Shown here: piece by piece, positions 19,465-31,174 of the stretch | Numbering within the stretch: position 1 is the first letter of the stretch | Layout: every line of letters starts with the position of its first letter | Assembly (NCBI GenBank): GCA_905182485.1 | Contig: CAJJBO010000015.1 | Coordinates: 1 to 64,000, forward strand | From: an uncultured Luminiphilus sp. | GTDB lineage: Bacteria > Pseudomonadota > Gammaproteobacteria > Pseudomonadales > Halieaceae | DNA: 64,000 nt | Direction: 5' to 3' | Program-made: the position numbers and the translations under genes | Notes under the pieces: generated by a model | Databases searched by the model: none | What the model saw: the letters and a program-made list of their open reading frames with translations, nothing else | Told to the model about the DNA's origin: nothing

Positions 19465-20310
19465 TCAGTCAATGGCACCTGCCCGTTTAAACGAGGGCAC
19501 GCTGAGAAAAGCCTCCCAGTGCATCCAGATCGCTACCGCTTTACCCACAATATCTCGCTCCGGTACCTGACCCCAAACACGACTGTCACTGCTGTTGTCA
19601 CGATTATCACCCATCATAAAATAATGTCCGGGCTTAACGACGACCGAAAAATTACGAGGTGGTCGGCGATTATCGATTTGCATCAAGTGACCATCGGTGT
19701 CGGGCAATGATTCCCGCCCCATTTTTACGGCATAACGCCCCGCCGGTATCTCGGCCAACCACATCTGAGGGACTGGCTCGCCATTCACTGTGAGTTGTTT
19801 GTCGCGATATGCTACGCGATCACCGGGCTTACCAATGACCCGTTTAATGTAATAGGTTTGATTTTGGTGTGGCGGGAAAAAGACCATGACATCACCCCGC
19901 TCTGGCTCGCCTAGCTCGAACACTTTGGTTCGCGTCACGGGCAGTCTTAGGCCGTAGGCATACTTGTTCACCAAAATATAATCGCCGACTTCGAGGGTAG
20001 GCACCATAGAGGACGAGGGGATCTGGAAAGGCTCATATAAAAATGAGCGCAATACCAATACGACCGCCAATACAGGAAAGAATGAACGAGCATATTCAAC
20101 AACCGCTGGCTCAGCCGCCTCAGCAAGACACGCCTCGCTGAAAGCATGCGCCGCCTTTGAGCCCTCTTCCTCGTGCCCAGGAAACCGGGCTGCCAATTCC
20201 TGCCGGCGGGACTGACGTCCCCTAGCCAACAGCAATGTGTCGAGGAGCCAAATCGCCCCGCTGCCCAGCACAACGATCACAAGAATCAGCGGGAAATCAA
20301 TGTTCATCAT
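19465..20310 (-). CDS. lepB: Signal peptidase I
   Basis: PFQIPSSSMVPTLEVGDYILVNKYAYGLRLP; KRVIGKPGDRV; MMGDNRDNSSDSR. Confidence 0.97.
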   Translation of the reverse strand: MMNIDFPLILVIVVLGSGAIWLLDTLLLARGRQSRRQELAARFPGHEEEGSKAAHAFSEACLAEAAEPAVVEYARSFFPVLAVVLVLRSFLYEPFQIPSSSMVPTLEVGDYILVNKYAYGLRLPVTRTKVFELGEPERGDVMVFFPPHQNQTYYIKRVIGKPGDRVAYRDKQLTVNGEPVPQMWLAEIPAGRYAVKMGRESLPDTDGHLMQIDNRRPPRNFSVVVKPGHYFMMGDNRDNSSDSRVWGQVPERDIVGKAVAIWMHWEAFLSVPSFKRAGAID

Positions 20311-20382
20311 GCTAAACGCCTCAGGCCAGAGCCCTAATTATCACTGAAACGAGCCGTTCACGCAGAGTAAAACGTGCTGGCT

Positions 20383-22175
20383 TCAATGATCGACCTGCAA
20401 TACAGCCAAGAACGCCGACTGGGGTATCTCAACATTGCCGACCTGCTTCATACGCTTCTTACCGGCCTTCTGCTTCTCTAGCAGCTTCTGGATCACATGG
20501 AAGCGTAACATTTGGCAGTGACATTTTTACGCAACGCCTTGACGGTTTGCCTAGCGACAATCTTGCCTCCCACCGCCGCCTGAATGGCGACATCGAACAT
20601 CTGTCGCGGGATCAATTCTTTCATTTTTTCAGTCAATACGCGTCCGCGAGATTGGACATAATCCCGGTGCACAATAATCGCCAAGGCGTCCACTCGGTCG
20701 CCATTAATCAGCACATCTAGTCTGACCAGGTCTGCAGCCTCAAACCGTTCAAAACTGTAATCGAGAGAGGCGTAACCCCGGCTGACTGATTTCAAACGAT
20801 CAAAAAAGTCTAATACGACCTCCGCCATCGGCACGTCGTAAATTAGCTGCACTTGCTGGCCCAAGAATTGCAAATCAACTTGGGAACCTCGCTTCTCCAC
20901 ACACAGCGTTATGGCAGCACCTAGGTACTCCTGAGGTGTCAGAATAGTGCAGCGCGCAATCGGTTCGCGCATGATTTCAATGTCGCCAGGATCGGGAAGT
21001 TTGGAGGGGTTATCGACATAGATCACCTCATCACCCTTTTTTACGACTTCATAAATCACCGTCGGTGCGGTCGTGATCAGATCTAGATCGTATTCACGTT
21101 CCAGCCGCTCTTGAATGATTTCCATGTGCAGCATGCCCAAGAAGCCGCACCGAAACCCAAAGCCCAGCGCAGCGGAGGTTTCCATCTCGTAGAACAGCGA
21201 CGCATCATTGAGCGTCAATTTACCCAGCGCCTCGCGAAAATCCTCATAGTCGTCAGAGTTGACCGTAAAAATACCCGCATAAACCTGCGGTTTGACCTGT
21301 TTAAAACCGGGCAAAGCCGGCGTCTCTTGGTGTGAGGCTGAAATCAGGGTGTCGCCCACTGGCGCGCCCTTGATGTCTTTAATGCCCGCGACGACAAAAC
21401 CCACCTCACCTGCCATCAGAGAGCCTGTCGTGGTCCGCCGCGGCGTGAACACGCCAATCATGTCCGCTTGGTGCTGCTTGCCGGTAGACGACACCAGAAA
21501 CTTGTCTCGCTTACTGAGCTGCCCATGCATCACGCGGACCAACGACACGACGCCCAAGTAATTATCGAACCATGAATCGATGATAAGTGCCTGTAATGGC
21601 GCGTCGCGATCACCGGTTGGTGCCGGTACTTTTCGAACGAGGTATTCGAGCACATCCTCGATACCCAACCCTGTCTTTGCACTCGTCGGAACCGCCTCCG
21701 TGGCGTCGATCCCAATAATCTCTTCAATCTCCTGCTGCACGCGCTCAGGATCAGCCTGAGGCAAATCCATCTTGTTGAGCACGGGCAGCACATCGACACC
21801 TTGCTCAATTGCGGTGTAACAGTTCGCAACTGACTGCGCCTCGACACCCTGGCCCGCGTCCACCACCAACAGGGCACCCTCGCAAGCAGCCAGTGAGCGA
21901 GAAACCTCATATGAAAAGTCGACGTGCCCAGGTGTATCAATAAAATTCAACTGATACACCTGACCGCTTGCAGACTCATAATCCAGCGTGACGTGTGCGG
22001 TATTGATGGTGATACCGCGTTCGCGCTCCAAGTCCATGGAGTCGAGTACCTGCTCGGCCATTTCTCGCTCTGACAATCCGCCGCAGTGCTGGATAAACCG
22101 ATCAGCCAGCGTCGACTTACCGTGGTCGATATGCGCGATGATAGAAAAATTACGAATATGACTGAGTTCAGCCAC
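20383..22175 (-). CDS. lepA: Elongation factor 4 (LepA), C-terminus disrupted near 20495
   Basis: [27 protein letters not shown]...RKNVTAKCY; downstream [33 protein letters not shown] is in another frame. Confidence 0.95.
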
Positions 22176-22266
22176 TGCTTGGTCGCCTCAAAAGGAATGG
22201 GGACTGTTAGAAACAACAATCCGTAACATCGAAGCGCACCATTTTAGCACGCTAAACACCCGAGCA

Positions 22267-23667
22267 TCAGTCGCTTTCAGGTATACGAATGCCAATGAAT
22301 AGGGGGCTACGCCCGCGAATCAACCTCGCCGGGACAGAAGCGCCAGGCACCAACTCGTCCGCAACGCCATCAAGATCCGTTATCTGGCTGATCGGACGAC
22401 TGCCCAATCGAGTCAATATATCGCCCTCTTCCACACCCGATTCAGCTGCTGGAGAGCCCGGCTTAACGCCGACCACCCAGACACCACCGGATAATCCCAG
22501 CTCCGACAGTAATTCCGCTTCAACCGGTGCAATACGCATACCCAAGAGCCTCACCGTCCCATCTGATGCGGCCTCTGTCTCAACCCTCGCCACTGCATCA
22601 GCAGCCAGCACACCCACCTCTACTTCAATGGTCTGCTCTTTGCCATCGCGCATAATCACGGCATCCACTGACGTTCCCGGCGCAATGAGGCCGACGATAT
22701 GAGGAAGGTCTGCTGACGTTTCAACGGCATGACCATCGAAGCTCACAATGATATCGCCTGATGCTAGGCCAGCATTTTCGGCAGGTGAATCCTTACCCAC
22801 CTGAGCGATTAAGGCTCCCCGAGGACGATCCAGACCGAAAGAGTCGGCAAGATTGCGGTCGACATCTTGAATACTGACACCCAACCATCCGCGCTCTACC
22901 TCGCCCGTTTCTTGTATTTGAGCGACGACATTGCGGACCACTGAGCTCGGAATCGCAAACGACAGTCCGATTGACCCTCCCGAGCGCGTAAATATCTGAG
23001 AATTGACACCGATGACCTCTCCCTCAAGATTAAATAACGGCCCACCAGAATTGCCGGGGTTAATCGCAACATCGGTTTGGATGAAAGGCACATAGTTGTC
23101 ACCAGCAGTAGTCGGCAAACTTCGCCCTACTGCGCTGACAATGCCAGCGGTAACCGAAAAATCTAGACCAAAGGGTGAGCCGATTGCCAGCACCCATTGC
23201 CCCACCTTAACCGCCTCCTCATCCGCCAAGCGCAGGATGGGCAGGCTATCACCGGCAATCTTTAGCACCGCCAGATCAGAACGCGGATCAGTACCAATGA
23301 TTTCGGCGTCAAATTCCTGCCGGTTGGGCAAACGCACCACGACGTATTTCGCACCGTCGACAACATGATGATTGGTAATCACGAAACCATCGCTGGAGAA
23401 GATAAATCCAGAGCCCATGCCCGCTCGCTCACGCGGCACTGGGGAGCGGCCGCGAAAGTCAAAGAATCTCCGTAAAGATTCGGGTAGCTCCTCTAACTCC
23501 TCTTGATAGCGAGGGTTTTCAGCCTCGTACTCTACAAGTATCTTCACGACTGCGGGTGAGGAAGCTTCGACTATCTCAGTGAAGTCAGGCAGCGCCGCAC
23601 TCGACAGGCTGGCGAAACCATACAGGCCCCAAAAAACAGAAATAAACAAGACAGCGCGTACCATCAT
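22267..23667 (-). CDS. Periplasmic serine protease, Do/DegQ/MucD type
   Basis: GSGFIFSSDGFVITNHHVVDGA; SDLAVLKI; INPGNSGGPLFNLEGEVIGVNSQI; two PDZ domains. Confidence 0.94.
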   Translation of the reverse strand: MMVRAVLFISVFWGLYGFASLSSAALPDFTEIVEASSPAVVKILVEYEAENPRYQEELEELPESLRRFFDFRGRSPVPRERAGMGSGFIFSSDGFVITNHHVVDGAKYVVVRLPNRQEFDAEIIGTDPRSDLAVLKIAGDSLPILRLADEEAVKVGQWVLAIGSPFGLDFSVTAGIVSAVGRSLPTTAGDNYVPFIQTDVAINPGNSGGPLFNLEGEVIGVNSQIFTRSGGSIGLSFAIPSSVVRNVVAQIQETGEVERGWLGVSIQDVDRNLADSFGLDRPRGALIAQVGKDSPAENAGLASGDIIVSFDGHAVETSADLPHIVGLIAPGTSVDAVIMRDGKEQTIEVEVGVLAADAVARVETEAASDGTVRLLGMRIAPVEAELLSELGLSGGVWVVGVKPGSPAAESGVEEGDILTRLGSRPISQITDLDGVADELVPGASVPARLIRGRSPLFIGIRIPESD

Positions 23668-23697
23668 GGCCGTACTCCAAATCTAACAAGATTGACG

Positions 23698-24180
23698 TTA
23701 CTGTTTTGCGAGCAGCTCGAAATGCGGCTCCGCAGTTTTAGACGCTAACCGAGGTTCCGCCATGCCGGGCAACCGACCTTGGAAGCGGTAGCTCAGCTGC
23801 CGAAGGATAGCAAACCCGCTCAACAACCCAAGGCAGAACGCACTGGCGGCCCACAAATCACCCCAGGAAGCCGCCCACAATGAAAAGCCTGTCCCCAGCA
23901 TTAGAGGCGAACCGTAGAGCCATAGCGTACCTCCTAGCAAAGTGGAATCGGGAATCTCGATCATGACCTCATCGCCAACTTGACAACTTGATGCCTGCAG
24001 CGTGTCGCTCGACAGTGCCTTCACCCGACCCTTGCCCTGTTGCAACAGGGCTGACAAGGCACCTTGCCCGCAACCCGCGCGCGCTGCACAGCGACCACAT
24101 GCAGCGCTTCGATCGGCTTCCACCCAAACAGCATTGGTCTCTACAGCCACCACAATACCCGGTTCCGTTACCCCGCCCAT
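23698..24180 (-). CDS. rseC: SoxR-reducing system / sigma-E regulatory protein RseC
   Basis: CGRCAARAGCGQGALSALL; two TM segments; position after rseB. Confidence 0.88.
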   Translation of the reverse strand: MGGVTEPGIVVAVETNAVWVEADRSAACGRCAARAGCGQGALSALLQQGKGRVKALSSDTLQASSCQVGDEVMIEIPDSTLLGGTLWLYGSPLMLGTGFSLWAASWGDLWAASAFCLGLLSGFAILRQLSYRFQGRLPGMAEPRLASKTAEPHFELLAKQ

Positions 24181-25160
24181 TATGGCCCTGACCCGGCAGA
24201 ACGCACCGCATCAGCTAACAGTCTTGCCGTGACCACAGGCACCTCTCCCAGCACGCTAATCAACACGCCATTATTGCCAACCCGCGTACCTCGAGTGTAG
24301 GTAAGTGTGGCACCGTCAATGACGGCACCCTCGCCAGAGGGCGCCGTCGGCGGCAACGGCTCAATAAATACAGAAGCAGTAGCCCAGCCATCGCTGACCA
24401 CGAAGACACCTTGCTCATGATTTTCAGCCACCACAAAGTAACCGGGTATCACGCCTCGACCCGGCGCAATCGAGCCGTCCTCCGCCTCTTCAGACTGACC
24501 AACCCCAGACGGAGGCAAATCTCGATAGCGAATGGCGGCAAACTCAAATCGCTCCAGCACTTTTCCGCCCGGTTCAGCAGTTACCATCGCAAGCGCCATA
24601 CCCGTTTGAACATCCACATCAACAAAGTGCGCCAAGCGCAACGTGTCGCGCGGCCGCAGCACCAATTTTTTTGTCAACCGGCCCGCAATGACACGACTCG
24701 AATCGAGGCTCACTGAATAAAATTTGCCGAGATCGCACACGCGGCTCTCCGGGACAAACGCGCTTGGCCAAAATTCCGCCTGGGGATTCACCTTCGCATT
24801 AAGGCGACGCAGCGTTCCCTGACGATTTTCATTAGGGGCATCCCGGCTTGGCCACTTAACCTCTAAAAACTGTCGATTGTCTGCTCGCTCGAACAGCACC
24901 GTTCCCTCATAGGAAATGGCCCTGTGGGCATCCAACAGTTTTGCAAGCGCCTGCTCAGGCTCAGTCGTTAATTCGCAGTCGAGCGCAGAGGCCTGTGCCG
25001 GTAGCGACAGACAGACAACACACAGCGATAGTGCGCCTAAAAACCGCACCCCCCAGTCGCTCACCGGCTCACTGCAACGGGGGGTTTTCACCACTAGCCG
25101 CCGGCGCACGAACATAAGAAATATAAGGAGCAGGATGAGTCTGCGCAGCAGCCGATGCAT
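24180..25160 (-). CDS. rseB: Sigma-E regulatory protein RseB/MucB (true start probably a GTG near 25091)
   Basis: EQALAKLLDAHRAISYEGTVLFERADNRQFLEVKW; context rpoE-rseA-rseB-rseC. Confidence 0.88.
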   Translation of the reverse strand: MHRLLRRLILLLIFLMFVRRRLVVKTPRCSEPVSDWGVRFLGALSLCVVCLSLPAQASALDCELTTEPEQALAKLLDAHRAISYEGTVLFERADNRQFLEVKWPSRDAPNENRQGTLRRLNAKVNPQAEFWPSAFVPESRVCDLGKFYSVSLDSSRVIAGRLTKKLVLRPRDTLRLAHFVDVDVQTGMALAMVTAEPGGKVLERFEFAAIRYRDLPPSGVGQSEEAEDGSIAPGRGVIPGYFVVAENHEQGVFVVSDGWATASVFIEPLPPTAPSGEGAVIDGATLTYTRGTRVGNNGVLISVLGEVPVVTARLLADAVRSAGSGP

Positions 25161-25686
25161 GACGGCGACCCAGATTTAGATATCGATCTTGCGCCAGCCG
25201 CTCATACATAGCCGCCGCTTCTCGTCGCTCATTATCGGCCGAATCGACTTGCCGGCCCGCGACCGGTAATGACCTCGCTCCGAGGCTGGCCTGAACGGGC
25301 TGTGCGCCCAAAACTGGTACGACACCGCCCACCACATCACTGACTACGGCGCCTTGCATGACGCTATTTTGGGGTACCAACAGTTGCTGACCGCCCAGCA
25401 CAACTGCCATGGTCACAGAAGCAGCCACAGCCATACTCCAAAGCGGATTTCTGAGCGCACCGTTTCCGCCAGTTAACGTCCCTTTTACGACAGCGGAAAC
25501 CTCAATGTCGGGCTGACTAATGCGGCGGGTTTGAAGCAATTCCCGCACCATTTGCTGCCGACGCCACTTTGCCCTTAACTCAACGTCGCTGCTGGTAGCA
25601 TCGAGCATACGCCGTAACTCGAGCTCGTCAGCTTCCCCATCCATCACCGCGGACAGCGTTTCGAATTCTCTCTCATTGGTTGTCAT
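25069..25686 (-). CDS. rseA: Anti-sigma-E factor RseA/MucA family
   Basis: ETLSAVMDGEADELELRRML N-terminus; single TM; ATGA overlap with rpoE. Confidence 0.85.
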   Translation of the reverse strand: MTTNEREFETLSAVMDGEADELELRRMLDATSSDVELRAKWRRQQMVRELLQTRRISQPDIEVSAVVKGTLTGGNGALRNPLWSMAVAASVTMAVVLGGQQLLVPQNSVMQGAVVSDVVGGVVPVLGAQPVQASLGARSLPVAGRQVDSADNERREAAAMYERLAQDRYLNLGRRHASAAAQTHPAPYISYVRAPAASGENPPLQ

Positions 25687-26267
25687 CTGAATCCCGACTC
25701 CCCACTCATTTGCCGCTTAACACGCTCATCAATCGCCTCGCGTGCCCGAAAAATCCTAGATCTAACTGTTCCAACGGGACAGTCCAAAACTGCCGCAATA
25801 TCGTCGTAACTTAATCCCTCAAACTCCCGCAATGTCAGTGCTGCCTGCAGTTCTTCGGGTAGGGCCGCCAAAGCGTCTTCCACCACTTCGGCCAACTCTT
25901 CTCCCATTGCGACCGCCTCTGGGGTTCCCACGTCTGCCAACAACTCGGCCTGCTCGCCCACCTCCGCATCCTCTATTGTGGCGTCAGCTGCCGGCCGGCG
26001 ACTTCTCGACACCAAATAATTTTTGGCGGCGTTGGCAGCGATGCGGAGCGGCTAGAAGGCGCTGTCCCCTCGGAACTTATCGAGGGCCCGGTATGCCTTG
26101 ATAAAGGCCTCTTGCGTAACATCCTCCACCTCAGACCGATCCGACACGTACCGGCTGACCAGCGCGGCGATTCGACCCTGATACTTCAGTACCAAGAGGT
26201 CGAACGCCCGCAAATCGCCGCGTTGTGCCCTCTGAACCAGTTGCTGATCTGTCTCAGAGGCTGTCAA
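25683..26267 (-). CDS. rpoE: RNA polymerase sigma-E factor, with an in-frame stop and short local deletion near 26053
   Basis: MTASETDQQLVQRAQRGDLRAFDLLVLKYQGRIAALVSRYVSD...RGDSAF*PLRIAANAAKNYLVSRSRRP...LTLREFEGLSYDDIAAVLDCPVGTVRSRIFRAREAID. Confidence 0.92.
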
Positions 26268-26421
26268 AATACACCTTCAATTCACCCAATTTGCCAGGCG
26301 ATAACTCTTCCCGGCGATTTACTGACCTATCAGATCGCGTCGCAAGCAAAAAGTTCCCGATCATTTACACTCACAGGCCATTACTATACAGCACTCACGT
26401 CACACTTACGGTCAACCGAAC

Positions 26422-28069
26422 ATGTCCACCTTTCCTAGCTTTGACGTGCTCATCATCGGCAGCGGCGCCGCTGGGCTGAGTCTCGCGCTGCAACTCCCCA
26501 ACACCCTGCAAATAGCGGTCTTGTCAAAAAGTCAGCTTGGCTCGGGAGTCAACTTCCTGGGCACAAGGCGGTATGGCTGCCGTATTACACGACCGTGACT
26601 CAGTAGAGGCTCATGTAACTGACACGCTCAATGCCGGCGCGGGTCTATGTCATGAGCCCGCGGTGCGCTTTACTATCGGGCGTAGCCGACAAAGTGTCGA
26701 TTGGCTGGTGTCACAAGGCATGGCATTTGATCTAAGAGACGATCAGCCTGACACTGAGTTTCGTGAATTTCACCTCACGATGGAAGGCGGTCACAGCCAC
26801 CGACGTGTCATCCACGCCGCTGACCAAACAGGCCTCGCCATCGCCGAGGTGCTCGCCAATCGCGCCGAGCAGGCGTCTAACATCACACTGCTCACTGACC
26901 TTTGCTTGGTTGATGTGATCAAGTCGGAGGGCCGAGTCTGTGGCGCCCACTTACTCAACACCGAAACCCGACGCGTTGAAACTCTTAGCGCCAATGCGGT
27001 GGTGCTAGCCACGGGCGGAGCCAGCAAAGCGTATCGATACACCACCAATCCCGACGGAGCCAGCGGGGACGGCATCGCGGTGGCATGGCGCGCTGGCTGT
27101 CGAGTGGCTAATCTCGAATTTAATCAGTTTCACCCCACCTGCCTCTACCATCCGAGGACACGCTCCTTTTTAGTCACCGAGGCTTTACGGGGCGAAGGCG
27201 CCACGCTGCACCTCGAGGATGGCGAACGGTTCATGCCACACTTCGACCCTCGGGCCGAACTCGCCCCAAGGGATATTGTCGCGCGGGCTATTGATCATGA
27301 AATGAAGCGACTGGGCGCAGATTGTGTTTATCTTGACATCAGCCACCGCCCCGCCAGTTTTATCACGCGTCACTTTCCTCAAGCCCATGAACGCTGCCTG
27401 GCATTGGGAATCGATATTACGACTGAGCGCATACCGGTAGTGCCCGCCGCGCACTACACCTGCGGCGGAGTCGTCGTGAATCAGCATGGGGCTACCGATA
27501 TTCCGGGGCTCTACGTGGTCGGCGAATCGGCGTGCACTGGACTGCATGGCGCCAATCGAATGGCCAGTAATTCGCTGCTTGAGTGCTTTGTTTACGCACA
27601 ATCCGCCGCGGAGCACATCGCCACCTCACTCTCTAACCCTATCTCTGGCTCTGCCGCCACACCCAGAGCCTGGGACGACAGTCGTGTTCGCGACTCTGAC
27701 GAAAAGGTCGTGATACAGCATAATTGGCAAGAGCTCAGACGCTTGATGTGGGATTACGTGGGCATCGTCCGGACCACACGGCGACTGGAATACGCCGCCG
27801 CGCGCGTCGCCCTGCTTCAGCAGGAGGTCTCTCGTTACTACGGTCGCTTCCAAATTACGCGGCCCTTGCTCGAGATGCGCAATCTCACCCAGGTTTCACA
27901 GCTCATGGTGTCGTGTGCGTCGGGACGGAACGAGAGTCGTGGGCTGCATTTTAACTCAGACTATCCCGACACCCTGCCCGACGCGCGGGACTCAGTATTA
28001 ATACCCCTCAATTTTGATCCAACACTGGCGCTAGACGGTCCGGTGGATCAACTGCCTGAGTATCGATGA
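26422..28069 (+). CDS. nadB: L-aspartate oxidase (single indel near 26538)
   Basis: [38 protein letters not shown] then [15 protein letters not shown]...[30 protein letters not shown]. Confidence 0.95.
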
Positions 28070-28079
28070 TTAACCGCGG

Positions 28080-28337
28080 CTAAACGTCCAGTTGGTGGAA
28101 GCGCCGTATTTCGGCAATCACGGGTTGCCAGCGTGGTTCTGGGGTATCGCTGCGCGCCATGACCCATTCGAGTAAATCTTGATCATCCTGGAATAGCAGC
28201 TCTCGATACATCGCCCGCAACTCCGCACTCATCTGCGCGAACCCGTCATCAACAAACGGCGACAACAGCAAATCTAACTCCAACAGCCCTCGGCGACTGG
28301 CCCATCGTGCTCTGTTCCATTCTTCGCGCTGGTCCAT
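28080..28337 (-). CDS. sdhE: FAD assembly factor SdhE
   Basis: RARWASRRGLLELDLLLSPFVDDGF; 85 aa. Confidence 0.92.
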   Translation of the reverse strand: MDQREEWNRARWASRRGLLELDLLLSPFVDDGFAQMSAELRAMYRELLFQDDQDLLEWVMARSDTPEPRWQPVIAEIRRFHQLDV

Positions 28338-28414
28338 GATAGCGATCCAATCTGCCTACCCAAAGGTGTAGTATAGGCGTCTTCCATTAGCCTTGCCGAG
28401 GACATCATAATCGC

Positions 28415-29353
28415 GTGACTGACATTAGCACCCCACCGCAAACAGTTGCCCCGGCCGACACTGACCTTGTTATGACGTTAGCCGGCGCAGATGCGGTCCA
28501 CTTCCTCCAAGGACAGACGACCGCGGACTTTGAGAATACCGAGCCAGGTGCCGTTCGTTTCGCCGCCTTTTGCAACCCAAAAGGCAGAGTGATCGCAGAC
28601 GTGCTCGCCGTCATCGTTAATGCCGAACACGTCATGATACGGGGTCGGCAAGCCGTCATGGCCGCGCTAGCAGTCCACCTCAAGCCCTATCTTTCTTTTT
28701 CTAAAAGCACGCTGACTCACTCAGACTGGTGCGTTTCATGCCGTACCGTTCAAGCTGCTAAGCCGTCACCAGAACACACCGCACTGATGCACTACGACGC
28801 CGACACGATCGTGGGTATTGAGATACCGCGCGGCGATGGCATCATCGAGCGTTGGCAGGCTAGCGAGTTTTCAGCACCAACCCACGACACGGCGCTCCTG
28901 CCGTTGGCTGAGGTTGACATTATAACCGCTCGGGCCAGAGTGGAACTCGATACGATTGGCGCCTATTTGCCGCAAGATCTGAATTACGACCTCAACGGCA
29001 CCGTCAGCTTCACGAAAGGCTGCTATACAGGGCAAGAGATCGTCGCTCGACTGCATTATCGTGGCACGCCAAAACGGCGCTTGTACCGTGCCTCGCTTGA
29101 CCACACGCTCGACGAGATTCATGACGCGATCGCTCCCGGTGCTCGCCTGAGTAACCAAGCGAATCGGGCTGTCGGTAGCGTCGTCAATCTAGCCAGCCAA
29201 GATGACGCCCAGCAGGTACTGATTGAGCTGACTCCTGAGGCGGCAAGCGACTCGGTATTTCTCGGCGAGCCTGAGCGCGCGCTTTCTACTATTCAAGCGT
29301 GCTTCGAAGAAAGCGACCAATCTACCTCGCCTCGATTTTTAGATTGCAGATAA
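28415..29353 (+). CDS. ygfZ: Folate-binding tRNA-modifying protein YgfZ
   Basis: KGCYTGQEIVARLHYRGTPKRRLYR signature; start may be upstream GTG. Confidence 0.92.
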   Translation: MTDISTPPQTVAPADTDLVMTLAGADAVHFLQGQTTADFENTEPGAVRFAAFCNPKGRVIADVLAVIVNAEHVMIRGRQAVMAALAVHLKPYLSFSKSTLTHSDWCVSCRTVQAAKPSPEHTALMHYDADTIVGIEIPRGDGIIERWQASEFSAPTHDTALLPLAEVDIITARARVELDTIGAYLPQDLNYDLNGTVSFTKGCYTGQEIVARLHYRGTPKRRLYRASLDHTLDEIHDAIAPGARLSNQANRAVGSVVNLASQDDAQQVLIELTPEAASDSVFLGEPERALSTIQACFEESDQSTSPRFLDCR

Positions 29354-29984
29354 CTATTAGCCACAGAGAAATGGCGACAACCAAAAAAACCACGGTATGC
29401 AGACAGCGGTGAAGGATGTGGCGCACACAATACCTGATGATGTGATGCATCGACCAGCGCAGCCTTTTTCTGTGCATGACTTCCCCAAAGCATAAACACG
29501 ACCGACTCACACTGCTGACTAATCAACGCAATTACCGTATCTGTAAAGCTCTCCCAACCCTGCCCTGCATGGGCACCTGGGTCAGATTCTTCAACGCTCA
29601 GTACCGTATTTAATAGAAATACGCCCTGCTCTGCCCACGCTTTTAAACAGCCGTGATTGGCCGCTGAGATGTGTAAATCAGATTCTATCTCTGAAAAATA
29701 TTGCGCAAAGACGGGGGAGTTCGACCCCCGCCCTTGATCGAAAAACTCAGTCCATGGGCTTGGCCAGGACCATGATACGGATCCTGCCCTAACACCACCG
29801 CTCTAACCGCACTAGGTGGTGTGGCATTTAGGGCGGCAAAGTACTCACCCTCGGCAGGAAAGATCTCTTTCCCAGCCGCCCTCTCAGCTCGTAAAAAGAC
29901 ACTCAGCTCAGACAGGTAAGGTTGTAGAAACTCGTCACCAAGCAGCCCGCGCCACTCCCGCCCCAATGCGTCTAGCTGGACCAT
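29293..29984 (-). CDS. ung: Uracil-DNA glycosylase, frame-shifted
   Basis: AVVLGQDPYHGPGQAHGLSFS; SLRNIF; VFMLWGSHAQKK; HPSPLSAYRGFFGCRHFSVAN spread over frames. Confidence 0.93.
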
Positions 29985-30074
29985 CGAAACCTGTGATCAC
30001 GAATTATCGCGATGTCTGTTACCTCGCTATATTGACCGCTCACTAACTCAACACCTTTTAATAAACCCTATTTT

Positions 30075-30986
30075 TCAAACCTGTTGCCGACGCTGTCGTC
30101 GAACCCGCAAAAGACCCTGACCAGAGACCAGCACAACACCCATCCAAACGAGCCCAAACGACACAGCCGTTGCTAAATCAATCGATTCTCCCAATGCCGT
30201 TTGCGCGACTAACAACTGTAGCGTGGGTCCCAGATAAGAGGTAAAGCCCACAATACTCAGCGGCAACAATCTGGCCGCCGCAATATAAGTCAGCAGCGGC
30301 GCCGTCGTGTAGACACCCGCCAACAACAGGAACACATCTACACGAAGACCATGCGCCCCCATCCCTGCCCCACCAGTAAACCAAAGCCAACCCAGAGCAA
30401 ACGGTGACATACAGAGGGTCTCTATAAATAAACCCTGCATCGAATCGGCCACAATATTTTTGCGAATGGCGCCGTAAAGCGCAAATGAAGTCGATACGAC
30501 CAGGCTGATCCATGGCAGGCTCCCATAGGCAAGGATCTGCAAAACAACCGCCGCGACGGCTAGCGCAATAGCCAGTCGATGGGCCGTGCTAAGGGTTTCC
30601 TGAAACACAAATCTGCCCACAATGATGGTCAATAGCGGCAACATGAAATAGCCGAGGCTCGCTTCCGTCGCTCGACCCGCGTTCACCGCATAGACAAAAA
30701 CACCCCAGTTAGTGCTCAGTAGTAGCGTGCCCAACGCGCTCCAAAGGAGTGTTTTACGGTGTTTGATCAGGGCCCATGTAGCGGGCAAGCGGCGCATCCA
30801 TAGGAGGATTCCCGTCGCAATCGGCAAACTCCAGATTGCTCTATGGGCGACGACATCAACCGCTCTGACTGGCTGTGTTTCAATCCAATATAACGCCGCA
30901 ACTCCCCAAATAATGTTGGCAATGACCGCCAACGAAAGGCCCATTTTTAACTGCTGCCCAGAGTAATCCAACGTGTTAGACCCCAA
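30075..30986 (-). CDS. rarD: RarD/EamA family transporter
   Basis: NIIWGVAALYWIETQPVRAVDVVAHRAIWSLPI; 10-TM pattern. Confidence 0.88.
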   Translation of the reverse strand: MGSNTLDYSGQQLKMGLSLAVIANIIWGVAALYWIETQPVRAVDVVAHRAIWSLPIATGILLWMRRLPATWALIKHRKTLLWSALGTLLLSTNWGVFVYAVNAGRATEASLGYFMLPLLTIIVGRFVFQETLSTAHRLAIALAVAAVVLQILAYGSLPWISLVVSTSFALYGAIRKNIVADSMQGLFIETLCMSPFALGWLWFTGGAGMGAHGLRVDVFLLLAGVYTTAPLLTYIAAARLLPLSIVGFTSYLGPTLQLLVAQTALGESIDLATAVSFGLVWMGVVLVSGQGLLRVRRQRRQQV

Positions 30987-31174
30987 TTCTCTCTCTCGGA
31001 CCGCGATGCTCGAATAGCGCCTCTGCGGCCTACATTTCTAGCCGATGAATGTCGTGCACGGCGAGCATACACCAGCTCTGCCCTCATCATGAGCCGTGAG
31101 GCTTAGACAGTGATCCGAGGCCACTTCAATCAGTGCTATGGTCAATCCACCTGCACCAATTCAGCGGAATCGTC

